Origin: JAPPLB01 sp965206655
GTDB lineage: Bacteria; Acidobacteriota; Terriglobia; Bryobacterales; UBA6623
NCBI GenBank assembly: GCA_965206655.1
Contig: CBDBKC010000029.1
Coordinates: 1-64,000, forward strand
Direction: 5' to 3'
Length of the DNA stretch: 64,000 bases
Position numbers and translations under genes: made by a program. The notes below the pieces were generated by a model that ran no database searches, was not told the origin of the DNA, and saw nothing but the letters and a program-made list of their open reading frames with translations. Positions within the stretch are counted from its first letter, which is position 1. Each line of letters starts with the position of its first letter. Shown here in pieces: positions 1-9,526 of this stretch.

Positions 1-2
1 GC

Positions 3-719
3 GAGGGGCGCATCGGCGATGTCGCCAAGGTAGATGTTATCTGGAATGCCTACAGCCCCTATCGTTGGGCGAAAAAGGCCGAGGATCTCAACTCCCTCAG
101 GAAAGCGACGTTGACTGGGAGCAGTTCTTGATGGGTAAACCCTACGGCCATTCGATGCGAAGATCTACCGTTCGTTTCGTCTCTTCCGGGAGTTCTCAAG
201 CGCCATAATCGACCAATGGATGACGCACGGCATTGACGTTGTCCACATGCTGACGGGAGAGAAATACCGGTGACCGCTGTCGCCGAGGGCGCCATTCTCA
301 AGTGGAAGGACTATCGCGAAAACCCCGACACGATTCAGGTTGCGCTGAAGTACGGACGGCCCGGCAAAGAATTCCTAGCCACTTACGCCCACGACCTGCT
401 CAACGCCTCAGGACATCTAACACGGGTCCAGGGCACCAAGGGAACCATGCTTGTCGAGAACACTTGGCAGATTTCGGGGGATGGCAGCAAGAACCCCGAC
501 ACTCTTCAGGAGACGATCGAAATTCCCGAGAAGCCAGGCACACAGCATCACATGGCGAATTGGCTGGACTGCGTCCGTCGCAGGGCGCCGCAAGACCTCT
601 ACGCATCCGTTGAAGCCGGATACGGGCACTCAATCGCGTGCATTATGTCGACGGACGCGCTTTGGAGCGGCCGCCGGATGCACTTCGATCCTGAGCGACA
701 AGAGATCGCGGCAGGCTGA
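3..719 (+). pseudogene. Gfo/Idh/MocA family oxidoreductase, C-terminal part, frameshifted
   Basis: This is the C-terminal part of a NAD(P)-dependent Gfo/Idh/MocA oxidoreductase; the N-terminal Rossmann half lies before the window. The reading runs through three frames. The segments GRIGDVAKVDVIWNAYSPYR, then DWEQFLMGKP, then FDAKIYRSFRLFREF, then VTAVAEGAILKWKDY join into one plausible protein if one base is restored near 104 (GG run), near 155 (TT run) and near 268 (CCC run). The end (AGYGHSIACIMSTDALWSGR) is typical of the family. All three lesions are single-base losses in short homopolymers, so sequencing error is as likely as true decay. A second gene of the same family follows 61 bp downstream in the same direction. 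The substrate cannot be told. Confidence 0.75.
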
Positions 720-780
720 GCGCTTGTACAAGCGACAGCGTGGAGCATGCCGCCCGGAATCGGAGGCCACGACGAAAGTG

Positions 781-1881
781 ATGCAACGACGAACCTTCAC
801 TAAGATTGTAGGAGCCGCGGCCCTCGCGGCCCAACAGGGAACATCCATGCCCAAACAGATAAAGGTCGGCGTCATCACGCACGCCGACGGCGCACATGTG
901 GAAGCTATTTTGCCGCTCTGGCCGAGAGCGAAACCGTAAGTGGTGTGGCTCTCTCGGACCCGGATGGCGAAACCGTCGCCGACGCACGCCAAGTACTTGG
1001 CAAGAAGCTAGCAGGCACGTACTCGAGCCCCGAGGCGATGCTGGCTCAGGAAAAGCCGGCGATGGCCCTCGTAACCATGGAGGCCCGACTGGCCCCGCCC
1101 GCGATCAGCGCCGCCCTCGATGCGGGATGCCATGTGATGGCCGAGAAACCGAGCTGTGTTCAGGTCGAAGACTTCGAGAAGTTAGCGCAACAAGCAGACG
1201 CTTCCGAACGCCACCTGATGTTGGCTCTCGCCAATCGCTTGAACCCGGAAGTCCAAGAGGCCCGGCGGCTCATTCAGGAAGGGAAACTCGGGAAGATTTA
1301 CGGCCTGGAACTCCACCTGGTCGCGGACCAGACGCGCCTTACCCGTCCCAGTTACCCACGACCGCTGGTTCGCGAGCAAAGAACGGGCCGGGGGCGGGCA
1401 CCTCATCTGGCTGGGCATTCACTGGCTGGACCTGGCAATGTTCCTGACCGGTTCCCGCATCGTTGAAGTAGCGGGTTTCGCCGGGAATGTGGGTGGGCAA
1501 CCGATCGACGTTGAGGACTCGGCCGCCGTCGCATTACGCTTCGACAACGGCGCTTTCGGGACGGCGACGTCCGGCTATTACCTAGACAAGGGATATCACT
1601 CCCACATCAAGATCTGGGGTGCGGAGGGTTGGCTTCAGATCGAGAAACACGGCGGTCTGCCGCTGCAATGGTACAGCCGCACGGAAGAGGAACCGCGCGT
1701 CCATCGCGTTGAGAACTTCGACGGCCCATCCGGATATACGCCGTTCGTCGAAGCATGCGTCCGCGCTTCCGCCGGACTGGCCCCGCCGCCGCTCAATGCC
1801 ACAGACAGCCTCCACGCACTGAGGACGGTCTTCGCAAGCTATCGCGCCGCGGAAACGGGACACACCCAAGCCGTCTCGTGA
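781..1881 (+). pseudogene. Gfo/Idh/MocA family oxidoreductase, frameshifted
   Basis: Second oxidoreductase of the Gfo/Idh/MocA superfamily. The start MQRRTFTKIVGAAALAAQQG looks like a Tat-type leader, suggesting an exported enzyme, followed by a nucleotide-binding segment (KVGVITHADGAHVE). The frame breaks near 906, where one lost T would restore YFAALAESETVSGVALSDPDG-type sequence across the join, and again near 1356, where one extra C separates the frame of DAGCHVMAEKPSCVQ (the conserved EKP motif) from the C-terminal domain with GGGHLIWLGIHWLDLAMFL. With both repaired the protein would be about 366 residues, normal for the family. It is placed directly after another member, so the two probably formed a sugar or cyclitol catabolic operon; that role is inferred. 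Confidence 0.75.
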
Positions 1882-1929
1882 CGCGAGCCAATGCAGGACA
1901 AGCACGCGGTTGCGGGAGCGGTACTGAGT

Positions 1930-2295
1930 CTACTGCTTCGTCGCCGTGAATTCCCGCGGTTCGGACTCCGCGGTCTTGAGGGTTCCGGTTAGCGCGGAAC
2001 CTTCCACCTTGCCGGCCCAGAAAAGCTTCACTTCCCTTTCTTGGCGCCGCAACATCGAGGTAAACGAGAACTCGTTGCCGTTGACGGTTCCTTCTTCAAT
2101 GGTTGTTTTGCTGTCGCGGCCTTCGGCCTGAATATCACGTGTCAGCTTGGTGCCGTCGGAGGCCAGATTGATCGTAAACTTTTGCACACCGCGGGGGGTT
2201 TCTCTTTCGAGCAGCCAAGCGCCATCGATGTCGGCCGCCGCCAAGGGCGCAGTCAAAATGAGGCAGGAGCAAACGAGCAAGAGGATCTTTCTCAT
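1930..2295 (-). CDS. small secreted protein of unknown function
   Basis: A 121-residue protein with a clear Sec signal peptide (MRKILLLVCSCLILTAPLAAA, cleavage expected near residue 21). The mature part has alternating polar and hydrophobic stretches (GAWLLERETPRGVQKFTINL, TKLTRDIQAEGRDSKTTIEE, GNEFSFTSMLRRQEREVKLF) that suggest a small beta-barrel resembling periplasmic lipocalin-like proteins common in Acidobacteria and Planctomycetes. No catalytic motif was recognised. It reads convergently with the frameshifted oxidoreductase genes and lies 235 bp downstream of another small secreted protein on the same strand. The export call is firm; the fold call is a guess. Confidence 0.65.
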   Translation of the reverse strand: MRKILLLVCSCLILTAPLAAADIDGAWLLERETPRGVQKFTINLASDGTKLTRDIQAEGRDSKTTIEEGTVNGNEFSFTSMLRRQEREVKLFWAGKVEGSALTGTLKTAESEPREFTATKQ

Positions 2296-2530
2296 GGAAT
2301 TTTGGGATTCTCCTTGTCGTCACTAGTAGAGTAAGTCGCGCCGCGACTACGCTAGACCGGTATTCAAGATGGACGCTGGCCAGGCCGAGATCGTTACCGC
2401 TCGCGAGCTACCTTTGGGGCCAACAAAGAAGCGCCCGCACACAAACGCGCACGGACGCTTCATCGAACAAAATCTATCAAATCACCTGGCGGCGGGCTCT
2501 TGCCCGCACCGCTGCCGGAGGGCAGCCGAA

Positions 2531-2830
2531 CTACATTGCTACTTTTTCGACGTTCAACTTGCCGCCGTCCACTTTGCCAGTGATCTTAACCTTGTGCCCG
2601 ATATGGCCTTCGACCGCATCCGCGTTGGCAATTTCGTAAATCTTGCCACCTTCGCCCTCTTCCACGAGAACGACGGGCTCGCCGCCCTTGACGCACTTCA
2701 CAGCGCAACCGGCGTGGCCGGCAGCTGCCTTGGCACACTTCTTGTCACTGAGATAACCGGAATACTCACCAGCCATGCAAAGGCCGGTCATCATCATCAT
2801 GATGGCGATCATCGCCACAACTCTTTTCAT
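2531..2830 (-). CDS. small secreted protein with OB-like C-terminal region
   Basis: A 99-residue secreted protein. The ATG at 2830 was chosen over an upstream in-frame start at 2893 because a good ribosome site (GGGAGGAA, about 7 bases upstream) sits before it and the signal peptide MKRVVAMIAIMMMMTGLCMA starts there. The mature protein has four cysteines (DKKCAKAAAGHAGCAVKC and the CMA cleavage region) and ends in a segment (GHIGHKVKITGKVDGGKLNV) typical of small periplasmic OB-fold-like proteins in which a residue-binding site is followed by a V-x-V-x-G-x-V strand pair. It lies 126 bp downstream of mdh on the same strand and may be co-transcribed. Function is unknown. Confidence 0.65.
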   Translation of the reverse strand: MKRVVAMIAIMMMMTGLCMAGEYSGYLSDKKCAKAAAGHAGCAVKCVKGGEPVVLVEEGEGGKIYEIANADAVEGHIGHKVKITGKVDGGKLNVEKVAM

Positions 2831-2956
2831 CTGTTTGTTCCTCCCGTTTGGGTGCCGAAGAAAGGTCCGTCTCACCTTTCGACAGACGCTCACATGCTAA
2901 CGAACACCCGCCGACGGTGTCAATAGGGCGATCGTCACGTTTCACACACGTAAAAT

Positions 2957-3886
2957 CTAGGCGGACTCCAGCACCTTGACCAACTCGGCTACCGAGTCCA
3001 CGCTCTTCTGGAAAGCAGCCTTCTCGTCGTCGGTCAAGGGTAGTTCGTAGACTTTCTCGATTCCACGCGAACCCAACTTTACGGGCACTCCGACGAAGAG
3101 TCCATTCGCGCCGTATTCACCCTCGAGGTAGGCCGCGCAGGGCAGGATCTTCTTCTTGTCCTTGAGGATCGATTCGACCATTTCGACCACCGCCGAGGAC
3201 GGAGCATAGAAGGCGCTGCCGGTCTTGAGATACTTGACGATCTCGGCGCCGCCGTTGCGGGTGCGATCGACGATTTTGTCGAGCGTGTCCTCGTCGATTA
3301 ACTCGGTAATGGGGATTCCGGCGACGTTGGTGAAACGCACCAGAGGCACCATCGTGTCACCATGGCCTCCCAAGACGAAGGCCGAGACTTGCTCGACCGA
3401 CACGTCGGCGGCTTCGGCCAGGAAGCATCGAAAGCGGGCTGTATCGAGCACGCCCGCCATGCCAATTACGCGGTTCCTCGAAAAGCCGCTCGTCTTATAG
3501 GCGACGTGGCACATCGCATCCAACGGATTCGAGACGATGATCAGAATGGCATTCGGCGAATACTTGACCGCCGGCTCGACGCAGGCCTTCATGATTTTGG
3601 CGTTTCCGAGCAACAGGTCGTCGCGGCTCATCCCGGGCTTGCGCGGCGAGCCGGCCGTAATGACGACAATGTCGGAGTTCGCGGTCATCTCGTATTCGTT
3701 CGAACCGATCACATCGACGTCGGACCCCTCAATCGGGGCGGCTTCGGCCATATCGAGCGCCTTGCCCTGCGGAACGCCTTCGACGATGTCGACCAGCACC
3801 ACATCGGCCAATTCCTTATCCACCAGTCGCAACGCGCAACTCGCGCCGACGTTTCCGGCGCCTACTACCGTAACTTTCGGTCTCAT
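2957..3886 (-). CDS. mdh: malate dehydrogenase (LDH-like type)
   Basis: Oxidises malate to oxaloacetate with NAD in the TCA cycle. The 309 residues show the N-terminal dinucleotide-binding glycines (VVGAGNVGAS), the substrate arginine loop (RKPGMSRDDLL) that favours malate over lactate, the SNPLD motif, and the catalytic histidine in GGHGDTMVPL. Length and order match the lactate-dehydrogenase-like malate dehydrogenases found in many Gram-negative lineages. The start is supported by GGAGG 6-7 bases before the ATG. It follows icd by 45 bp on the same strand, so the two TCA enzymes are probably one transcript. The assignment is secure. Confidence 0.95.
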   Translation of the reverse strand: MRPKVTVVGAGNVGASCALRLVDKELADVVLVDIVEGVPQGKALDMAEAAPIEGSDVDVIGSNEYEMTANSDIVVITAGSPRKPGMSRDDLLLGNAKIMKACVEPAVKYSPNAILIIVSNPLDAMCHVAYKTSGFSRNRVIGMAGVLDTARFRCFLAEAADVSVEQVSAFVLGGHGDTMVPLVRFTNVAGIPITELIDEDTLDKIVDRTRNGGAEIVKYLKTGSAFYAPSSAVVEMVESILKDKKKILPCAAYLEGEYGANGLFVGVPVKLGSRGIEKVYELPLTDDEKAAFQKSVDSVAELVKVLESA

Positions 3887-3931
3887 TTCTTTCCTCCGGC
3901 CCGCTGTCGAGCCAAGTTTTTGATGTCCGAC

Positions 3932-5170
3932 CTATCCCGCCATATTCTCCACGATCGCCGATGCGAATTCACTGGTTTTGACTTTCCTCGCGCCTTCCAT
4001 CAACCGGTGTAGATCATACGTCACACGCTTTTGCCGGATCGTCTCAGTAATGCCGGATTCAATCTTCTCCGCCGCCTCGGGCCAGCCCATGAAGCGGAAC
4101 ATCATGGCGCCGGAAAGGATCACGCTCGAGGGGTTGATCACGTCTTTGTCGGCGTACTTGGGCGCCGTCCCATGTGTTGCTTCGAAGACACCGTATTCGT
4201 CGCCGATATTGGCTCCCGGCGCCATGCCTAAACCGCCGACTTGGGCCGCGCAGGCATCTGACAGATAGTCTCCGTTGAGATTTGTCGTTGCGATCACGTC
4301 GTATTCGGCCGGGCGCAACAGCAACTGCTGAAACATGGAGTCGGCGATACGATCATTCACGACAATCTTGCCGGCCGGCACGTCACCCTCGAATTCGCCC
4401 TCGATCACGCAATGGTCGGCGAACTCCTCCTTCGCCACTTCATAGCCCCAGTCGCGGAAAGCGCCCTCGGTGAACTTCTGAATGTTTCCCTTGTGGACAA
4501 GAGTTACCATGCGCCGCTTGTTGTCAATGGCGTGCTGGATCGCGCGGCGTACGAGGCGCTTCGAACCAGTGATGCTGATCGGTTTGATTCCGACGCCGGA
4601 GTCTTCGCGGATCTTCTTGCCCATCTCGCCATTCAAGTAGTCGATCACCTTCGCCGCTTCGGCCGTGCCTTGTTGCCATTCGATGCCGGCGTAAACGTCT
4701 TCCGTGTTCTCGCGGAAGATCACCACATCGAGTTTTTCCGGCGCCTTGACCGGTGAGGGTACACCAGGAAAATAGCGGACCGGGCGCATGCAGACGTAGA
4801 GCGTCAGTAACTGCCGCAGCGCTACGTTCAGGCTTCGGATTCCGCCGCCCACGGGCGTCGTCAGCGGCCCCTTAATCGCAATATGGAACTCTCGAATGGC
4901 GGCCAACGTGTCGTCCGGCAGCCAGGAATTGGAGCGGTCGTAGGCCTTTTGACCGGCAAAAATCTCGTACCACACAACGCGGCGGCGCCCGCCATAAGCC
5001 GCCTCCACCGCCCCGTCAAACACGAGCCGCGACGCCTTCCAGATATCACGGCCCGTACCGTCGCCCTCGATAAAGGGGACGATTGGATTGTCAGGGACGG
5101 CAAACTTTCCCGCCTGCACTTGGATCGTTTCGCCGTCGGACGGCACTTCCAGACCGTTGAAGGAACTCAT
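3932..5170 (-). CDS. icd: isocitrate dehydrogenase, NADP-dependent
   Basis: Converts isocitrate to 2-oxoglutarate and CO2 with NADP. The ATG at 5170 has a GGGAG ribosome site and gives 412 residues, the usual size; the longer reading to 5242 adds an unlikely N-terminus. Visible signatures are FIEGDGTGRDIW, TTPVGGGIRSLNVALRQ (with the serine that is phosphorylated in the Escherichia coli enzyme), FRENTEDVYAGIEW, NLNGDYLSDACAAQVGG and GTAPKYADKD. The KY pair after GTAP is the NADP-specificity signature of bacterial enzymes. It is the first gene of an icd-mdh unit. No regulatory kinase/phosphatase gene is seen here, so control by phosphorylation is only a possibility. Confidence 0.95.
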   Translation of the reverse strand: MSSFNGLEVPSDGETIQVQAGKFAVPDNPIVPFIEGDGTGRDIWKASRLVFDGAVEAAYGGRRRVVWYEIFAGQKAYDRSNSWLPDDTLAAIREFHIAIKGPLTTPVGGGIRSLNVALRQLLTLYVCMRPVRYFPGVPSPVKAPEKLDVVIFRENTEDVYAGIEWQQGTAEAAKVIDYLNGEMGKKIREDSGVGIKPISITGSKRLVRRAIQHAIDNKRRMVTLVHKGNIQKFTEGAFRDWGYEVAKEEFADHCVIEGEFEGDVPAGKIVVNDRIADSMFQQLLLRPAEYDVIATTNLNGDYLSDACAAQVGGLGMAPGANIGDEYGVFEATHGTAPKYADKDVINPSSVILSGAMMFRFMGWPEAAEKIESGITETIRQKRVTYDLHRLMEGARKVKTSEFASAIVENMAG

Positions 5171-5457
5171 GACAACTCCCGCATGATGAGACTCAATCCG
5201 TCCCGCTCTCGAACGCGGAGCCGACCACGCACGCGCGACCAATCTGCGTCAGCAGGACCGAGGAGGGTTGAGTCCAGCCCCCGCCCGTGATCGTTCTCAG
5301 CGGCGCCCGGGCTGAACTCGTAGAAAACAAAATTGTATCAACTCCCTCGGAAGTCCGGCAAATTCGGCGCTGTCGACAAGCTGCCCCCGGGAGGGAAGGA
5401 TGGGTTCCAGCCCCTGAGGAGTGTAAAGATTTGTTCCGTCCTGTCGATGAGGCCATT

Positions 5458-5784
5458 GTGTCTAAACCCTTAAATCGGCGAACACGACAGCGATCGACAG
5501 CCCGGCCGCTTCAAAGAATCGAATTGAAAGTCGCGGCCGCTGAGGGAGGCTTCCGCAAGCTGGCCGCTCTTCTGGTGGACTTCAGTGACGGCGGCCTCGG
5601 CCTCGAGATGTTTGTCCCCCTCAAAGTCGGCTCTCGGGTAGATGTGCATGGCGATCTGCGATCGGCTGATATGGAACTCCGGGGCGATGGCAACGCTCGC
5701 GTGGCGCACTCCCGGCGCCTGGCGGGGGGCAACTACAAAATCGGGCTCGCGCTGCAGGAGGTCGCATACAGCAAGTCAGCATAG
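5458..5784 (+). CDS. PilZ-domain protein (putative c-di-GMP binder)
   Basis: A small single-domain protein. Two PilZ signatures are visible: an arginine cluster RRTRQRSTARPLQR near the N-terminus, which serves as the RxxxR c-di-GMP-binding element, and DFSDGGLGLEM, the D/N-x-S-x-x-G element about 30 residues later, followed by beta-strand sequence ending in GLALQEV. The GTG start at 5458 (GAGG a few bases upstream) gives 108 residues beginning just before the arginine motif. An in-frame GTG at 5287 would add 57 residues that look non-coding. It is divergent from icd with about 290 bp between them, in which no other gene was recognised. Binding of c-di-GMP is inferred from the motifs. Confidence 0.7.
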   Translation: MSKPLNRRTRQRSTARPLQRIELKVAAAEGGFRKLAALLVDFSDGGLGLEMFVPLKVGSRVDVHGDLRSADMELRGDGNARVAHSRRLAGGNYKIGLALQEVAYSKSA

Positions 5785-5878
5785 GAATCGCCGGTCAAGG
5801 CGCCGGGGTAGGGTGAGATCCAGCCGACTTCGGTTGTTTAATAACGCAAGGGCCAATGAGTGACCGAGTTACGCGCTG

Positions 5879-6511
5879 CTACCGAACCTCGAACTCGAAT
5901 ACGCGGCCATTGTCCAGCCGGACCACAAGCTTGCCGGGTTTGATCTCCCGGCCTCCGTTCTTGAAGAAGACAGCTCCGTCCGTGGATTCGCCTGCTTTCA
6001 TCTCCATCCGTACGAGGGAAATGGCGGAAGCCGCCGCCGCCGCCCTCAACCCGTCGGGTCCGCCCGCCAAAGCGGACCGGCGCCGGGCCTCGTAGCCATT
6101 GCTCGACCGCATCGACCGGCCGCCGTAGAGGGCCTTTTCGTAAAAGGCCTGCAGCTTCATCACTTCCGGGCGTCTTGCCTTGCGGTACAACTCCTGAATT
6201 ACGACTTCCTCAGAGGCGGCTCGTGCGGGAGCCTCGCCATTCGGCGTGTAAACGAAATCGGTTGGCTTGATGAGCTGAACCTCGCCCGTACCGTTGCTGT
6301 ACGAAACCTGAATCGCGGCAAAATCCCGGATCGTCAACGGCAGGGGAGCATACATGAGGGTGAGTCCGCCGCGGCTCAATGTCATGTAGTTGAGGTCGTT
6401 CGAAGTGAACTCGATGACCTGCCCCGCGACCACCCCGAACGCCCCTAAAAGCGCGATGAGCAGGGCCGCCGAGACAGCGTCAACTACCCTTCGTCCACGG
6501 CCTGAAAACAC
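5879..6511 (-). CDS. membrane-anchored or exported protein of unknown function
   Basis: A 210-residue protein with an N-terminal hydrophobic segment (AVSAALLIALLGAFGVVAG, residues about 12-30) after a basic stretch, consistent with a signal anchor. The exposed part contains a central helix (ELYRKARRPEVMKLQAFYEK) and an alanine-rich region, and ends in a short beta-rich segment (GRVFEFEV). No family was recognised. It is divergent from the tex-like gene and shares about 50 bp of upstream DNA with it. Confidence 0.55.
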   Translation of the reverse strand: MFSGRGRRVVDAVSAALLIALLGAFGVVAGQVIEFTSNDLNYMTLSRGGLTLMYAPLPLTIRDFAAIQVSYSNGTGEVQLIKPTDFVYTPNGEAPARAASEEVVIQELYRKARRPEVMKLQAFYEKALYGGRSMRSSNGYEARRRSALAGGPDGLRAAAAASAISLVRMEMKAGESTDGAVFFKNGGREIKPGKLVVRLDNGRVFEFEVR

Positions 6512-6517
6512 GCCAAT

Positions 6518-6523
6518 TATGAT
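6518..6523 (+). promoter_or_regulatory. candidate -10 element upstream of the tex-like gene
   Basis: TATGAT lies 37 bases before the ATG at 6561, in an AT-richer stretch between two divergent genes. No convincing -35 box was found at 16-18 bases upstream, where the other gene already codes, so the call is tentative. Confidence 0.3.
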
Positions 6524-6560
6524 ACAGTAACCCCAAAGGGTCTTTTGTTCGTTTGGTGTA

Positions 6561-9440
6561 ATGAAATCTTTAACCGGCCTGCCTGCTTCGGCCTATTTGA
6601 AGACCACTGAGGAAGCGAAAATCCCCCTGGCTCTGCTTGAGCGGCTGGTGGAGGGATTGGAAGCTGGCTTAACCCCGGCGTACGTGGCTCACTTCCGTCC
6701 GGACGTCTCGGGCGGCCTGGATGAGCAGCGGGTTCGCTTCGTCGAAAACCGGCTCCGCCAGTTCCTTGAACTGGAGGATCGTCGCATTGCTGTGCTCACG
6801 GCGGCCGGGCAGCGAGATAGTCTCACGCCGGAGTTGCGTGCCGAAATCGAAGCGGCGACCGATCGTTGGGAGTTGGAAGATCATTATTTGCCCTTCCGCC
6901 AGAGGCGCGAAAACGCCGCGGACGCAGCCATCAAACAGGGTCTTGAAGGGTTGGCCAAACGTTTGGCCGAACAGAATCCTGCTGACACTGACCTCGGCGC
7001 CCTTGCCATCGAGTATCTGAAGCCCGAGGCGGGGGTGTGTACCACCGCCGACGCCCTGCGGGGCGCGCGGGAGATTCTCGCGAAGTCCTGGAGCGAAGAC
7101 GTCGGCCTGCGGCGCGACCTGCGGGCCCTGCTGCGGCAGGAAGCCCGCCTTGTGATTCGCAACGACGAAGCCGCCAAGAGAGCATCCAAAGGTAAGCATA
7201 AGAATCTGATTGGCTATCAGGCGCGCCTGAACAAAGTGGCTTGGCGTCAAATGATGGCGCTGCGGCGCGCTGTGCGCGAGGTCGGCCTGGGGTTTAAGAT
7301 CGTTTTGCCCGAGAACAAGACAGTGGCTTTTCTGCTCGCTAGAAAAGTCGCCCAGCCCTCGCCCGAGGTCTTATTGCAACTGGGCGCGGTGGCGGCCCGC
7401 GCGCTCGAAGCCTATCTCGTCCCATCCTTCTCGAAGGAGCTGGCACAGGTTCTCGATGAACGCTGCGACCGCGAGGCCGTAGAGTCGTTCCAGAAGAGCC
7501 TGCGCAAGATCCTGATGGCCCCTCCAGCCGGCCCGATCGGCGTCGTTGGACTCGAGACGGGGCGGACCGGTGGGTGGCGAGCCGCCGTTATCAACGCCGG
7601 CGGCGAGTTCGTTGAAGGCGCAATTATTCATCGCGACGGGAAAGAAGGGGAAGACGAGGAGAAGCGGTCGAAAAGTAATGTATCGGTTGGGGATATGGCC
7701 GCTCCTCAAGCCGACAAAGAGTCCGACGAGAAGGGGGCGACTTCCCCGGCAGGCGCCTCGGACGAGAATGATGAGCAGCAAGCCGAGCCGGCCGCTTCCG
7801 AGGGCGAAGTCTCCGCGGATGCCGGCGAGACGGCGGCCACGGAAACGCCGGATAGCGAGGCCGTAGCCACAGCGTCCGACCAGAAAACTTCTCCTGAGGC
7901 CGGTGAGGCTGAATCCTCCTCCTCTGCCCCCCCGGAAACGACCGAGGAGGTGTCCGAAGCTGGATCAGCGCCGCCTGCCGCCCAAGTTGAAGCGCCGGCA
8001 AGCGAGTCAGCCGGCGACCAAGCCGATCCGGAGGCGAGCGCAAACACTCCCGAAGAGAGCGGACAAGCATCGGCCGTGGAGGGTACGACAGCCGAAACCA
8101 TGCCGGGGCCTCCGATCTCGACCGCCAACGGGAGTAGGTCGAAGGAACCCTTCACGCCGCTTGCGGACCTGCTCAAGCGTCACGAGGTCGGGGCGATCGT
8201 AATGGCCGGCAGTCCGGGTGTCCGGCAAGTCGAGAAACTGGTCAGGAGCTCGGTTCGCGAGGCGGGCCGGGCTGAAATATTCTGGACAACGGTCAATGAG
8301 TCAGGCAGTTGGATCTACGCGACCTCTAAGGCTTCCCGTCGCGAAATGCCGAACACTTCGATCGCGCAGCGCAGTGCCGCTTGTTTGGCGAAGCGGCTGC
8401 AGGATCCGCTGTCGGCTTTGGCCAACGTTGACCCCCGCACGCTTGGAATCGGTCAATTCCATCAAAACGTTGACCCACGCAAACTTCGCGACGGCCTGCA
8501 CACAACACTCGAATTGACCGCTCATCGAGTCGGCATCAACTTGAACACCGCATCCATCGAGCTGCTTGCCCTGGCGCCCGGCATCACCGAACGCGTCGCG
8601 AAGCGAGTCGTCGAACACCGCTCCAAACTCGGGAAGTTCACTAAGCGCGAACAATTGGCCGATGTGAGCGGGCTTAGCAAACACATCTTCAGGCAGGCGG
8701 TTGGCTTTACGAGGGTCTACGGCGGCGAGAACCCTCTCGACGCCACCGGCATTCACCCTGACCAATACCCGGTGGCGGAGAAAATCCTTGGCGCGGCGGG
8801 TGTCTCGGCGGCGGACGCCCTGGAGAAGCCCGAGATCCTCGACAGCGTTGATCTGAACGCCCTTCAGACAGCGGAGTATCCGCTGGATGTACTCCAGGGC
8901 ATCGTGCGCCAGTTCAAACCGGCCGCGCGCAACCCTCGTGGCGAGTTCAAGCGGCCGGACCTCCGCGTCGAGTTGCGCACGGACAGCGAACTCAAAGTCG
9001 GCGCCAAGATCGATGGCCTTGTGACGAACGTCGCCGCTTTCGGCGTCTTCGTAGACATCGGCGCGGATCAGGACGGCCTTGTCCATGTGTCGCGCATGTC
9101 CGACAAATTCATTAAGGATCCCAAAGCGGCCGCCAACGTCGGCGAGAAGGTCGAGGTTTACGTCGTCGCCCTCGAGGCGAATGGCAAACGCATATCGTTG
9201 TCGATGCGGGATCCCGCTAAGGCCCTAGCGCGTCCTGGACGCACGCGGGTGGACGCGCGCAAACCCGCCGATTCGACCCAGAGACGCCGGCGTAAGGAGC
9301 CAAAGCGCGAGGCGAAGATGATTCAGCGCTCTTTCGGCCCCAGCGAAAAAGAGAGGCTTCGCGAAGAGCAGGATTTGAAGAAGCTCTCGCTGAATGAGAA
9401 ACTCGCGCTCTTGAAAAGCAGGTATCGCACCAAAGTCTAG
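6561..9440 (+). CDS. tex: Tex-like RNA-binding transcription accessory protein with large acidic insert
   Basis: Homologue of Tex/Spt6-type proteins, which bind nucleic acid and act with transcription. The order is the N-terminal helical region (DRWELEDHYLPFRQRRENAA), a YqgF/RNase-H-like domain beginning near residue 330 (GPIGVVGLETGRTGGWRAAV), a helix-hairpin-helix part (GINLNTASIELLALAPGITE), and a C-terminal S1 domain (GAKIDGLVTNVAAFGVFVDI) near residues 810-885. At 959 residues it is about 190 longer than usual. The excess is a low-complexity acidic block of about 170 residues (about 358-528, rich in A, E, S, P, T and D) placed inside the YqgF-like domain, between the strand ending in IIHRDG and the helix PLADLLKRHEVGAIV. 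A basic tail follows the S1 domain. Family assignment is firm; the role of the insert is unknown. Confidence 0.9.
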   Translation: MKSLTGLPASAYLKTTEEAKIPLALLERLVEGLEAGLTPAYVAHFRPDVSGGLDEQRVRFVENRLRQFLELEDRRIAVLTAAGQRDSLTPELRAEIEAATDRWELEDHYLPFRQRRENAADAAIKQGLEGLAKRLAEQNPADTDLGALAIEYLKPEAGVCTTADALRGAREILAKSWSEDVGLRRDLRALLRQEARLVIRNDEAAKRASKGKHKNLIGYQARLNKVAWRQMMALRRAVREVGLGFKIVLPENKTVAFLLARKVAQPSPEVLLQLGAVAARALEAYLVPSFSKELAQVLDERCDREAVESFQKSLRKILMAPPAGPIGVVGLETGRTGGWRAAVINAGGEFVEGAIIHRDGKEGEDEEKRSKSNVSVGDMAAPQADKESDEKGATSPAGASDENDEQQAEPAASEGEVSADAGETAATETPDSEAVATASDQKTSPEAGEAESSSSAPPETTEEVSEAGSAPPAAQVEAPASESAGDQADPEASANTPEESGQASAVEGTTAETMPGPPISTANGSRSKEPFTPLADLLKRHEVGAIVMAGSPGVRQVEKLVRSSVREAGRAEIFWTTVNESGSWIYATSKASRREMPNTSIAQRSAACLAKRLQDPLSALANVDPRTLGIGQFHQNVDPRKLRDGLHTTLELTAHRVGINLNTASIELLALAPGITERVAKRVVEHRSKLGKFTKREQLADVSGLSKHIFRQAVGFTRVYGGENPLDATGIHPDQYPVAEKILGAAGVSAADALEKPEILDSVDLNALQTAEYPLDVLQGIVRQFKPAARNPRGEFKRPDLRVELRTDSELKVGAKIDGLVTNVAAFGVFVDIGADQDGLVHVSRMSDKFIKDPKAAANVGEKVEVYVVALEANGKRISLSMRDPAKALARPGRTRVDARKPADSTQRRRRKEPKREAKMIQRSFGPSEKERLREEQDLKKLSLNEKLALLKSRYRTKV

Positions 9441-9526
9441 GGAGTTCGTATCCTTTCGCTCGAGGTCAGACATCATCTCCCTTTTCAAGATGTAGAAAGC
9501 ACGGAACGCTTCGGCGTTTCATCCCG

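Noticed and set aside
7624..8176. Antisense open frames across the acidic insert of the Tex-like gene
   Set aside because: The translated sequence is a low-complexity mirror of the A/E/S/P-rich insert; no start signal or domain.
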